From: Micavibrio sp.
GTDB taxonomy: Bacteria; Pseudomonadota; Alphaproteobacteria; Micavibrionales; UBA2020
DNA: 64,000 bases
NCBI GenBank assembly: GCA_028283745.1
Contig: JAPWJZ010000008.1
Span: 310,001-374,000, forward strand
Direction of reading: 5' to 3'
Under the pieces are notes generated by a model. That model saw only the letters and a list, made by a program, of their open reading frames with translations, had not been told where the DNA came from and ran no database searches. A program made the position numbers and the translations under genes. Positions 37,701 through 44,044 of the stretch are shown here, one piece after another (positions within the stretch are counted from its first letter, which is position 1; each line of letters starts with the position of its first letter).

Positions 37701-38483
37701 CATGACGACATGGCCGCCCTGCGCTGCAATGGTGCCGCTGTTTTCGACCAGCGCTTTTTGCAGCTTGTCGCCAACGGCGATGGAAATGAGGTCGTCACCG
37801 GCCAGGTCAACCGTGACCTTGCTGCCGGCGGCAAGGGTAACCTTGCCGAGTTTCGCGTTGATGTAGCCCGAGTTGGAAACCCACGGCGCGACGAAGGCGA
37901 CAAGGCCGCCCGACGATACGTTGATGTTGCCGGCGTTGGAAACCTGCGCATTCGGGTTTGCATCGACATTCGTGAGGTCGAATTTGTTGCCGGCCATCAG
38001 TTGTGCCTGGTTGGCCTGGTCCAGCGTGCCGGTGGACGCGATGATGCCGCCAACGTCAATCGTCGCGGTCTTGCTGAAGAACACGCCGTTGGGGTCGAGG
38101 ATCATGATGCGGCCGTTGGATTTCAGCGTGCCGAGAATTTGCGACGGGTCCTGGCCGGTAACACGGTTGACCGAAAGGGAGGTGGAGGTCGGCATGTTGT
38201 AGGTCGCGCTTGCGTCCTGGCCGATGTTGTAAGTGTTCCAGTCGATGACCGAACGGTCGCTCGTCTGGTTTACGGTCATGCTGCCCGTGCCGTAGGTGAT
38301 GGTGGAAGAACCCGCAACGACCGAACCGCCGGTGGGGGTTTCATTCACGCCCACCGCGTAGGCGGAGGAGGTCATGGCCAGCACGCCGGCAAAGGTCATG
38401 GCCGTCGTCGCCATCAGTCGCTTGCCGAGCAGGCCTGCGTTGAGGAGGCGAATGACGGGGGCGTTTGCGTTCTGCTGGGACAT
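28755..38483 (-). CDS. Giant TpsA exoprotein: TPS domain plus NosD-like beta-helix repeats
   Basis: 3242 residues. An extended signal peptide (about 1-43, ending SAYA) precedes a TPS/haemagglutination-activity domain (about 45-300) with TYNIGQDASATYNMP and ILDPNGVFFSK. From about 700 to 2950 it is an unbroken run of parallel beta-helix coils of about 22 residues (NGIxVxxSxxxTxSGNTIxxA), as in NosD/CASH-type proteins. Two acidic low-complexity inserts (EGEGQDEGQSS; DEGTGEDGGE) interrupt it. The last 30 residues hold two cysteines, Cys3214 and Cys3241, and I see no others. This resembles the C-terminal Cys pair that tethers HMW1-type adhesins to the cell surface. It is probably a secreted or surface adhesin exported by the downstream TpsB; the binding partner is unknown. 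Confidence 0.88.
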   Translation of the reverse strand: MSQQNANAPVIRLLNAGLLGKRLMATTAMTFAGVLAMTSSAYAVGVNETPTGGSVVAGSSTITYGTGSMTVNQTSDRSVIDWNTYNIGQDASATYNMPTSTSLSVNRVTGQDPSQILGTLKSNGRIMILDPNGVFFSKTATIDVGGIIASTGTLDQANQAQLMAGNKFDLTNVDANPNAQVSNAGNINVSSGGLVAFVAPWVSNSGYINAKLGKVTLAAGSKVTVDLAGDDLISIAVGDKLQKALVENSGTIAAQGGHVVMSANAAKGVVDTVVNMSGVIQVNSVSQKGGKIVLSGGSSGKVKVAGKMDASGKTGGGSVKVTGSDVEVADTAEIHADATDTGNGGDISLIAEQGMVFKGLLTATGGANGGNGGNAEVSGLGTLGYNGLVDLSAVKGQMGDLTLDPTFAIINSGSVPAGWLQDYVISAAALALSLANANVVISATNYIDVGTKTGGYGNEHWTGNVVLDALITAGLNSLGNGAIDLSTWHFFTASGTTNGTLTLSSAQVNINRALTMGNGDLNINAANDINWKADVTMAGGGDITAIAATAGQTFTNDADITTSGDVKLKAKGNVSLSGGSSVKTTGGNITIDQDGTLTAEANSIINTSAAGTINLRQNSGASLQNAIDAISNSGTGLNTLAVGAGNYAGGVNVDVANLDIYGSNTNQSITTGQPRPAGSTVGGTDYAFNVTGNNVTLHGFETTATIKALNANGLTITNNIVTGTTGDGIDVDGGKNVAVTLNALNNNADDAINIKNTTGITTVDINAIQHAGKDGIRIDHAEGLTVYNNVVAANGTGAGAGEDGIAVSNSAGAKILQNAVIAGSTVGSAGAPDAISADAIGAKGVGINVSGSNGVTLDNNMVSAGNLYLYTPTAPTATVGTGSGSTGISVTNSAGATLVQNFVTGTSLAGTFDTSTDPLYTGLAHLTKTNTGSHGSATTNGDGIKVTASAGSHLDHNNVYDTKSTSDNNGSGINVIDSADTSVNASYVDNTAWDGIRVVSSSDSTLVTGDSITNNSVSNVTRVGIYARSTDGLQVSGNWAVDTHMAGYGGISTDFGANYNIHDNTVVNSDGSGIRLYDATGANTISGNHIDGTALSGIVGDGTANMTISGNFIGLNGGNVKGDGVNATGLTAGSTTGNQIAGVAGNGINLTNASGYSISGNTITGAGVNGIFLNGGTGLNVDNNTITASGLSGIELSGVSQSFIGTGTKNTIDGQGVSTDSGIRLDGSNGITVSNNVISNTQIDGIRTFNSSGLTATNNTISGVKGSGIGIASSDGATLTGNHISDVLRGVWVGNSDNAKITGNDVTDASTYGVYVTNEWGGSSDGTVIAGNTLTGGEYGVYVQNGSSDNTTIGGAKAKDGNTITGASIDGVYAGGVSNVTIANNTITSSGDDGIDVDNVTGTVDISKNTVDGTSAGQDHDGIEVAGTSNASISGNTVKNAAWDGINVQQSAGTTIAGNHIFDTKGASGIAVVINQSNGAQSSDITIKNNDVHNSQQYGMYLGGTTGSLTVKGNTVDGVVQHDGIYVTDNAQNPTLTGNIIDNVAHDGIAINGSGSAATVKGNFIGTNGAAGSIGNNGVSVMNSGASTINGNTVANTAANGIYLDPSDGSTIAGNTVTGAGANGIFVDGDSNVTVGGNSAGDKNTVTGSTGFGVKVRGGTGNTVKGNTLTGNTAGGIGAVSTDGIKIAANTITGGAFGIYASGLTGTTGIANNSVDQSGTGILVEGSSNVTIGKNVDTVAGHQSNDGGNTVTNSGGNGIQVNGGSNNTIANNSVDGSGWDNINLQQGDHATVSSNKLTNANGASGIAVIGTSDATLSNNTIDGAKRLGVYAEFANGLQVLSNTISNVGKEFSSYTAFGSGVAVEASDDVTVNGNTITNATGDGVSIGMPINTSASGVTNATVDGNTIRNTGGAGVKATGGMLSASGNTINISAADGINIAGSNGVKVDDNKIGLDGGVTGDGIYVTTSDNAKIQRNDIANTVSSTGNKGSGIQLTDSSNATIGGTEANANTITSTGWDGVRVAGGSDVTVKNNTITDVARTGVYLGNVAGSTTAKNTITNAEGYYGVDVDGGSNATVSANTIDGANLDGIIIHGTGGTNAVTGNTVDNVNGNGINALSTAALTIRGNKVGLNGFIGSNGIQLLGSDDALIDSNTVVGAGADGIRVADGSDNVTIHKNDVSQATRSGVYVGGANGSAVSDNTITGAQGYDGIDIDGGTNTSVTINHIDGTNLDGIFIHNVGSVDGFVNTAAGNVIKNTGLSGIELLNTDGATLSGNTIKKAGWDGIRVADGSDDVTVSGNDIRHVTRTGIYVGGANGSAVTGNTIKDAQNYHGIDVDGGSDATVTGNNVNKTALDGIYLHGVSGTNGVGLNLVRNAGVDGIAADGASNLSIIGNYVDTTGQDGISVANSADANIVLNLLHEAGRDGIHLRKSDGSTITLNVVAGLNDGYGAHRDGINVGNSGNVDITNNAIIAGTVSLTSPQPLFAANDIEGSNEGEGQDEGQSSSAYGAGRDGIHVANSDVSYIDGNLIAGGNLAINLFGTVIDGGEEGGMQPQALVSSEGNGTNYGAGRNGILVKNGTGATVTNNVITGGNATATPHLTLDNGSLDIGFDITTTAANGNLGAGKNGIVLKNVVTADVDDNRVKNTGNDGIKLAGGSDIWVAGNHVAQAGNDGIAASGTDDLTIIGNHVRNVDSNGIAIDGGSSVGVIDNHVKNAGKDGIFASAVDALNIAYNRVRDSFVNGITIWNSDGATALSNNVNGAGQNGIEVDGSANVLVYDNHVKNVANDGIQASHTDSIHILANTVKNYGDDGIQVAYSTGTQPATDEGTGEDGGEQAQRSVKGADPFAGNGMIIIAGNTLTGNVTTAAPTEGQPQAARLAEGTDTTGIRLGDNDNNGNYDEATGASGDFSGVSNVIVSDNTINNNTTGLNATAFNNGYVDIDSNHFTDNTVGMRIGSGDIDLTHVTLVHDDATNTDTPVGNVFTGGDTAIIFSPSVAYFPGYNNPVNTDKVNALVEGGQEGEWRNASLRLAAENGSFDMSDLDNAPSLGHTVFSGQKTYYVDLENGAFFAPGTPTIIDGTLATWDGVPGGLMTPEQVLAINAKIHDYRDDNSLGLIFAGYADLDDNRILQKILGRNYGSRKASVTVLGLPHIGAIPAGEHFFSLQDLANIAPAAGGDTQGGNNDHAFTVAELAGIMPAAGNDNPIASGPIHQGACWGAMGGGNVTIDLSDDPTSIISAQAACK

Positions 38484-38822
38484 GTGGAGGACCTTTTTCT
38501 TTAAAATGAAGTGGTTGCCGGTTCTTGGGGAATCAGTTTTTGACTATGCGGGTGCGGGAGAATATCGGGGTTTCAAGCCGCATCACAAGAAAATTGCTGA
38601 TTCTTTTGGAACTTATTCTGGGGAGTAGTTTTCTCATGAGTATGGAAAATTGGCAAGCAATAAATTTACGAAAAATTAATATATCCATTTTGGTCAAGTT
38701 TTTGATATTTAAGGATTTGATGAGAACAGCTGTGCAAATATTGCGCGCATTTCACTTTACAAAACGTGTCCGGCGCATTATTAACATAACATATATACAT
38801 CACCGTTTTACCCGAGGAAAAC
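38484..38822. other. AT-rich divergent intergenic region upstream of tpsA
   Basis: 339 bases, much more AT-rich than the flanking genes, expected to hold the tpsA promoter (minus) and the promoter of the small membrane protein gene (plus). Short open frames here show no coding character. No recognisable operator was found. Confidence 0.4.
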
Positions 38823-39305
38823 ATGGACTTTCAGGACAAACTGACCGCCGCAAAAAAATGGCTGCTGGGCACCCGCAGCGTTGACGAAGCGGAAGAAGGC
38901 ATCAAGCAAAGCCAGCTCTGGAAGGCTTCTCTTGCGACATGGTCCAGCCGTCTCGGCAAGGTCGCCATCGGCGTGGGCGTGGTCGCATTCTTTTCGCGGG
39001 GCCTTGTGTTTATGGGTGTGGCGGCGGGCGTGGGCATTGCCTACGGCGCGGTCAAGCTTGCCAGCTACCTGCTCGATAAAAACATCGAAATGAAAAAACG
39101 CGCCGAACTCGAAATGCTGCAGGAAGCGCAAGGCAAAGGTCCGCAGCCTTCCGCCAAGCCCGCAGCCGGGCTTAAATTCGGCATGAAGGCCAAAGCCACC
39201 GGCGCCTTCAACGCCGATGCCGCGCGCCCCGCCAATGACGATGCGACGGCCACCGTCGCCGCAACCCAGCCGAAGAAGACCTTCCTGTCCCGTTTCGGCC
39301 TTTAA
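38823..39305 (+). CDS. Hypothetical membrane protein
   Basis: 160 residues. A charged N-terminus is followed by one or two membrane segments (about 46-80: VAIGVGVVAFFSRGLVFMGVAAGVGIAYGAV), then a helical charged stretch and a Pro/Ala-rich disordered tail ending in KKTFLSRFGL. GAGGAAA upstream of the ATG. No family recognised. It faces another small membrane protein gene across a shared bidirectional terminator. Confidence 0.6.
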   Translation: MDFQDKLTAAKKWLLGTRSVDEAEEGIKQSQLWKASLATWSSRLGKVAIGVGVVAFFSRGLVFMGVAAGVGIAYGAVKLASYLLDKNIEMKKRAELEMLQEAQGKGPQPSAKPAAGLKFGMKAKATGAFNADAARPANDDATATVAATQPKKTFLSRFGL

Positions 39306-39313
39306 GGCTTTAA

Positions 39314-39359
39314 CAAACAAAAACCCCGCGGCCTTTATAAGCCGCGGGGTTTTTGTTTG
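39314..39359. terminator. Bidirectional rho-independent terminator
   Basis: Long inverted repeat CAAACAAAAACCCCGCGGC/GCCGCGGGGTTTTTGTTTG between two convergent genes, with U-runs in both orientations. Confidence 0.9.
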
Positions 39360-39370
39360 CGTTGGTTTTA

Positions 39371-39739
39371 TTACGGTTGTGGCGGTCGCGGCGTATACAG
39401 GCGGCCACCGGCAGCAAGGTCGGCAATTTTACCGGCAGCAAGGCCCATGACTTTGTAAAGGCCCAGCACTGTGCCCGCGGCCAGCAGCATAGGCGCGGAG
39501 GTTGGCGCGGCCGCGACAATGAAAGCCGCCGACAAAACACCCGCCGCCACATGCGCGCGTTCCAGCAGGCGGCCTGCGTTGGTGAAGCCGAGCATATTGT
39601 CGTCAATCATCGCCAGCGGTTTCTTCTCCGCATAATGCTGGAAGGCTTCGCCCAGCGTGTAATTGCGCGACGCATGCTGGCCCAGCCAGTTAAACGTCTT
39701 CGTCAGCGATTTCTTCATGGCGGGCAGGTCGATGTGCAT
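39371..39739 (-). CDS. Small hypothetical membrane protein
   Basis: 122 residues. I choose the ATG at 39739 (MHIDLPAMKK) because GGAAAG lies 6 bases upstream; the frame is open well beyond but runs antisense-like through the dnaK terminator. Two hydrophobic segments near residues 65-105 (AAGVLSAAFIVAAAP; MLLAAGTVLGLYKVMGLAAG) suggest an inner-membrane hairpin. No family recognised. It lies downstream of the dnaK-like gene but after its terminator. Confidence 0.5.
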   Translation of the reverse strand: MHIDLPAMKKSLTKTFNWLGQHASRNYTLGEAFQHYAEKKPLAMIDDNMLGFTNAGRLLERAHVAAGVLSAAFIVAAAPTSAPMLLAAGTVLGLYKVMGLAAGKIADLAAGGRLYTPRPPQP

Positions 39740-39771
39740 GGTGTGCTTTCCAGTTGCGGTGCGGGGTAGAA

Positions 39772-39804
39772 AAAAGGCCTCCACCTTTTGGGCGAAGGCC
39801 TTTT
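39772..39804 (-). terminator. Terminator of the dnaK-like gene
   Basis: AAAAGGCCT/AGGCCTTTT stem, 15-base loop, U-run on the minus strand, about 40 bases beyond the dnaK stop. Confidence 0.75.
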
Positions 39805-39842
39805 CCAAAGGCTTTATCAAAGTCCCGGGTATATTGCCCTGA

Positions 39843-41810
39843 TTACATGGCGGGCGGGGTCGGGCCTTTTTTCGGTGCTGCGGGCGTTGCATCGTCGGTG
39901 GCAGCGGCTTCGGGCTGGGGTGCAGCCTCGGCCGATGCGGCAGCGGATGCGCCGCGGAACGCTTCGCCGATTTGCAGGCGGACGTTTTGCAGCATTTCCG
40001 TTTTCGCGAGGATGACATCGGTATCCTTGCGGATGCGGGCATCACCAAGTTCTTTCACGGTGTCGTTGAACTGTTTTTTCAGCTCGTCCGGCGCCTTCAG
40101 GAAGTATTCCTGGGTTTCGTCGGCTTTTGCCTGTTTCAGTTCGTATTCGGCAGCGGCATCCGCACCGACGGAAAGGCGGAATTTCGCGTCTTTCTCGGCG
40201 TTGACTTCCGCGTCCTTCAGCATGCGGGCGACTTCATCTTCAGACAGGCCGCCGTTTGCCTTCACGGTGATTTTTTGCGCTTTGCCGGTGTTGAGGTCTT
40301 TTGCTTCAACTTTCAGAACGCCGTCGGCGTCAATGTTGAGCGAGACTTCAATTTGCGGCTCGCCGCGTTTTGCGGGCGGAATGCCGTCGAGCGAGAATTT
40401 GCCCAGCAGCTTGTTTTCCGACGCTTTTTCACGCTCGCCCTGGTAGACCATGATTTCCACGTTAGGCTGGAAATCCTGGTAGGTCGAGAAGGTGTCTTTC
40501 GCTTCGGTCGGGATGGTCGCGTTGCGCGGGACCATCTTCATCATCACGTCGCCGGCACCGCGGATGCCGATGGACAGCGGAATGACGTCGAGCAGCAGAA
40601 CGTCTTCAACGTTACCCTGCAGGATCGCGGCCTGGACGGAAGCGCCCATGGCAACGATTTCATCCGGGGTCACGTCGCGGCGGGGTTCCTTGCCGGCGAA
40701 GTTCTTGACGACTTCGACGACTTTGGGCATGCGGGTCTGCGCGCCGACCATAAGAATATCATCAAGGTCGGAAAGTTTCAGGCCGGCGTCTTCCAGCGAT
40801 TTTTTGAAGGGCGGAAGGGTTTTGTCGATGAGGTCCTTCACGAGGTCTTCAAGTTCGCGGCGCGACATTTCGTAGGAGAAGTTGATCATGCCGCCGGCAT
40901 CATCCGGCATCAGGAAGGGCAGGCTGATTTCGGCCGTATCCTGCGAAGACAGGTCGATTTTGACCTTCTCCGACGCTTCGCGGATGCGCTGCAGCTGCGA
41001 GGCGAACTGCGCTTTGGAAGCCTTGTCGTGAATATCGATGGTGGTGCCGTGCTCTTCGTTGATTTTCTTGATGAGGAATTCGGAAATGCGCTCGTCAAAG
41101 TTTTCGCCGCCGAGGAAGGTGTCACCGTTGGTGGCCAGCACGCGGATCATGCTGCCTTCCTTGGGGTCGATGGTGATGTCAAGGATGGACACGTCAAAAG
41201 TGCCGCCGCCGAGGTCGTAAACCGCGACTTTGCCGGACTTTTTCTTGTCCATGCCGTAGGCAAGCGCTGCCGCCGTCGGCTCGTTGATGATGCGCTTCAC
41301 GTCGAGACCGGCAATTTTGCCCGCGTCTTTCGTGGCTTTGCGCTGGCTGTCGTTGAAGTAGGCGGGAACGGTAATGACCGCTTCGGTCACGGGTTCGCCG
41401 ATTTGTTTTTCAACAGCCTCTTTCAGCTCGCGCAGCACTTTGCCGGAGATTTCGACGGGCGACATGGCTTTGCCGTCGACTTCAACCCAGGCGTCGCCGT
41501 TGCCGTTGGGGGAGGGGATGATTTTGTAGGAAGCCAGCGTTTGCATTTTCTGGACTTCGGGTTCGGCGAACTTGCGGCCGATGAGGCGCTTCACGCCGTA
41601 CAGCGTGTTCAGCGGGTTCATGATGGCCTGGTTCTTGGCGGCTTCGCCGATCACCCATTCCTGGGTTTTGTCTTTATTCTTCTTCAAAGCGGCGTAAGAC
41701 GGCGTCGTGCGCTTGCCTTTCGAGTTCTGGTAGATTTTCGGCTGGTCGTTTTCGTAGATCGCGATCGCCGATTTGGTGGTGCCAAGGTCGATGCCAACAA
41801 TTTTACCCAT
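39843..41810 (-). CDS. dnaK: Hsp70 molecular chaperone, DnaK family
   Basis: 655 residues. The nucleotide-binding domain (about 1-385) has GIDLGTTKSAIAIYEND, VPAYFNDSQR, NEPTAAALAYG and YDLGGGTFDVSIL; the substrate-binding domain follows with LLLDVIPLSIGIR and a beta-sandwich (GIPPAKRGEPQIEV). It binds unfolded peptides with ATP in the cytoplasm. Two oddities: the tail is Ala/Pro-rich (PAAPKKGPTPPAM) rather than the acidic EEV-type end, and neither dnaJ nor grpE is adjacent. It may be a second DnaK paralogue, or the sole copy separated from its partners. No clear heat-shock promoter was identified in the 239 bases upstream. Confidence 0.87.
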   Translation of the reverse strand: MGKIVGIDLGTTKSAIAIYENDQPKIYQNSKGKRTTPSYAALKKNKDKTQEWVIGEAAKNQAIMNPLNTLYGVKRLIGRKFAEPEVQKMQTLASYKIIPSPNGNGDAWVEVDGKAMSPVEISGKVLRELKEAVEKQIGEPVTEAVITVPAYFNDSQRKATKDAGKIAGLDVKRIINEPTAAALAYGMDKKKSGKVAVYDLGGGTFDVSILDITIDPKEGSMIRVLATNGDTFLGGENFDERISEFLIKKINEEHGTTIDIHDKASKAQFASQLQRIREASEKVKIDLSSQDTAEISLPFLMPDDAGGMINFSYEMSRRELEDLVKDLIDKTLPPFKKSLEDAGLKLSDLDDILMVGAQTRMPKVVEVVKNFAGKEPRRDVTPDEIVAMGASVQAAILQGNVEDVLLLDVIPLSIGIRGAGDVMMKMVPRNATIPTEAKDTFSTYQDFQPNVEIMVYQGEREKASENKLLGKFSLDGIPPAKRGEPQIEVSLNIDADGVLKVEAKDLNTGKAQKITVKANGGLSEDEVARMLKDAEVNAEKDAKFRLSVGADAAAEYELKQAKADETQEYFLKAPDELKKQFNDTVKELGDARIRKDTDVILAKTEMLQNVRLQIGEAFRGASAAASAEAAPQPEAAATDDATPAAPKKGPTPPAM

Positions 41811-42049
41811 GTCTCAATATGCCTCTCTAGAAGATTACTTTTTTAGCGCCCCAACATTCCGAAGCTTGCGTCCAATGTCATGCTGTTTGAAATTTCATTC
41901 AAAACCCGGGCATGACTGCGCAAAGTTATTCGAAGTATTGTCGCGTCCTTTATGGCTAAGCGTGTGCATTATGTCAACGTGATTCCCCCTTGGCAAGAGA
42001 GAGTTTCGTCCGATATGAATTTTTTATTAAATTCTTGAAATCGCTAGGA

Positions 42050-42706
42050 TTAACGGTTTTCCCTAATGCCAAACAGCGCGGAACCCACGCGCACGTGTGT
42101 GGCGCCGTATCGAATCGCAATTTCAAAGTCCGCGCTCATGCCCATGCTGAGGTTTGGCAGCTTATGCTCGAGGCTAAGTTTATGCAGCAGGGCGAAGTGC
42201 AGGTCGGGAATTTCATCCTGCGGCGGAATGCACATCAGGCCGCAGATGTTCAGCTTCAGGTCTTCGCGGCAGATGCGCAGCAGTTTTTCAAGGTCCTGCA
42301 GCGGCACGCCGTTTTTCTGCGCTTCATCGCCGGTATTGACCTGAATAAAGCAATCAAGGTTTTTGCCCTGCTTGTCCATTTCGCTTTTCACGGCTTCGGC
42401 AAGGCGCAGGCTGTCGATGGTTTCAATCGCATCGAAAAGCTTTACCGCTTCCTTCGCCTTGTTGGTCTGCAGGTGGCCGATGAGGTGGAGTTTTACACCC
42501 GGGAATTCTTCACGCAGGGGCAGCCAGCGTTCGGCTGCTTCCTGCACGCGGTTTTCACCAAACAGGCGTTGCCCGCCATTCAGGACCGTGCGGACGCGGT
42601 CAAGCGGCTGCACCTTGCTGACGGCGACAAGCGCGACAGAAGCACGGGGCCGCGCTGCGGTTGTGCAGGCGGCCCCGATTTTGTTGTCTATTTCCGCCAG
42701 GCTCAA
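42050..42706 (-). CDS. yggS: YggS-family pyridoxal-phosphate homeostasis protein
   Basis: 218 residues with TTG start at 42706; an ATG at 42751 is possible but overlaps the upstream gene by 41 bases and adds a Pro/Arg tail atypical of the family. A TIM-barrel PLP-binding protein: the PLP Lys lies in VAVSKVQP, followed by FGENRVQEA, HLIGHLQTNK, QVNTGDEAQK, LMCIPP, LSMGMSADFEIAI and THVRVGSALFG. It buffers PLP and affects amino-acid and keto-acid balance. It begins a few bases after the LpoA-like gene and is probably co-transcribed with it. Confidence 0.9.
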   Translation of the reverse strand: MSLAEIDNKIGAACTTAARPRASVALVAVSKVQPLDRVRTVLNGGQRLFGENRVQEAAERWLPLREEFPGVKLHLIGHLQTNKAKEAVKLFDAIETIDSLRLAEAVKSEMDKQGKNLDCFIQVNTGDEAQKNGVPLQDLEKLLRICREDLKLNICGLMCIPPQDEIPDLHFALLHKLSLEHKLPNLSMGMSADFEIAIRYGATHVRVGSALFGIRENR

Positions 42707-42710
42707 GGTA

Positions 42711-43997
42711 TTACGAGCCCGATGACAGGAAGGCGGTGGGCGCGGGGTCAATCACGCGCGCCTTGCCGCCCTGAATTTCCAGCACCGCAAGCCCGCGTTC
42801 CGACAGGCCGTCGGGGCGGAAGCGGAAGATGCCGTCAATGCCCGCAAAACCACGCGCATTTGTCATGCGGTCGCGGCTGAAGGGGTTGGCATCCCCGCTG
42901 CGCGCCAGCACGGCGGCCAGCGCGGTTGAATCATACGCAAGGGTCGACAGGCGCGGCGCGGCGGTGCCGTAATTGTCCTGGTAGCGCTTTTCAAAGTCGC
43001 GGCGCTGCTGGGGGTCGGGCGCGGCAAACCAGCCGCCGTAAATCGACGGGTCATTGGTCAGCGACGCATCATCCCACAGGCCGGTGCCAATCATCTTGGT
43101 GTTATCAGCCGTAATGCCCTGCTGCGAGAGGACGGTGATAAGCGAACGCAGGTTTTCCCCGCCAACCGGCAGTACAAGGCTGTTGAAGGCAAAGGTGCCG
43201 TCGGGCGCCTTTGCGGCGGCGGCAAAGGCGGCGGCCTGCGTCGATACATCAACCTGCGACGGGGCATAACGCTCCAGCTTGGTGATTTGCGCGTTGGAGC
43301 GCTGCAGCGTTGAAATTACCGCATCGCAATAGGGCGTTTGCGGTGCGAAGACGGCAAAGCGGCTATAGCCTTTCGCCTGCGCATACTGTGTCACGCGTGC
43401 AACCTGCGCAAACGGCAGGAAGCCCATGATGTAAGTATCGTTGCCCGCAATCGTCCAGTCTGTGGTGAAGGCGACAACCGGCACGTTCGCCGCCGAAGCC
43501 ACCGGCTTCACCGCGCGCACGTCATCTGCAAAAATGGGACCGAGCAGCAGTTTTGCGCCATCCGCAATTGCACTGCGGGCGGCATCTGCCGCGCCGGTGC
43601 TGGTGCTGTGGGTGTCTTTCGGCACCAGTTCAAAATTGCCGGCGCCAATGTCAAACAGCGCCATTTGCGCGGCCTTGAACATGGCATTGCCAAGATCGCC
43701 GTTTTTGCCGGTCATGGGCAGCAGAATGGCGACTTTTACTTTCGGCAAGGCGCCCGCATTGACAAGACCGGGGCGGCCCGCCGCCATGTCCTTGCCCTGC
43801 TGCATTAAATCCTGCCGGTCGCCCGGGGTCTGCCAGGCCATGTTGGGAATGCTGTTGGGGTCGTTGGTGACAACGCCCTGCGCCGGTGCGTTCCAGCCCG
43901 CCGTCGTCCCGCCGCCGCAGCCGGACAGCAGCAGCACAAAAGCGAAGACGAATAAATATTGAACGGGGGCGAGAATTTTTTTGTATAATCCGGTCAC
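42711..43997 (-). CDS. Penicillin-binding-protein activator, LpoA/LppC-like lipoprotein
   Basis: 428 residues from a GTG at 43997, chosen because AAGGAG lies 9 bases before it. The signal peptide ends in lipobox LLLSGC. The mature part is a periplasmic type I binding-protein fold (KVAILLPMTGKNGDLG, ILLGPIF-type block LLLGPIFADDV, VPVVAFTTD, DGIFRFRPDG), as in LpoA, which stimulates PBP1A during peptidoglycan synthesis. LpoA's N-terminal TPR domain is lacking, which is usual in alphaproteobacteria. It is divergent from rsmI, as lpoA is in E. coli, which supports the call. Confidence 0.82.
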   Translation of the reverse strand: MTGLYKKILAPVQYLFVFAFVLLLSGCGGGTTAGWNAPAQGVVTNDPNSIPNMAWQTPGDRQDLMQQGKDMAAGRPGLVNAGALPKVKVAILLPMTGKNGDLGNAMFKAAQMALFDIGAGNFELVPKDTHSTSTGAADAARSAIADGAKLLLGPIFADDVRAVKPVASAANVPVVAFTTDWTIAGNDTYIMGFLPFAQVARVTQYAQAKGYSRFAVFAPQTPYCDAVISTLQRSNAQITKLERYAPSQVDVSTQAAAFAAAAKAPDGTFAFNSLVLPVGGENLRSLITVLSQQGITADNTKMIGTGLWDDASLTNDPSIYGGWFAAPDPQQRRDFEKRYQDNYGTAAPRLSTLAYDSTALAAVLARSGDANPFSRDRMTNARGFAGIDGIFRFRPDGLSERGLAVLEIQGGKARVIDPAPTAFLSSGS

Positions 43998-44044
43998 GGG
44001 GCAAAGCTCCTTAAAAAATTGCATCTTTATTATAGTCGCAGGCC

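Noticed and set aside
28770-38504. Very long open frames (about 2270 and 960 codons) on the plus strand opposite tpsA
   Set aside because: They mirror the repeat codon bias of tpsA, give low-complexity Val/Ala/Asp/Gly products without any domain, and have no start signals; the minus-strand protein has signal peptide, TPS domain and partner gene.
39972-41846. 624-codon plus-strand open frame opposite dnaK
   Set aside because: A common antisense artefact of dnaK codon use; product has no recognisable family.
41811-41990. Heat-shock (RpoH-type) promoter upstream of the dnaK-like gene
   Set aside because: No convincing CTTGAA / CCCCATxT pair could be found on the minus strand.
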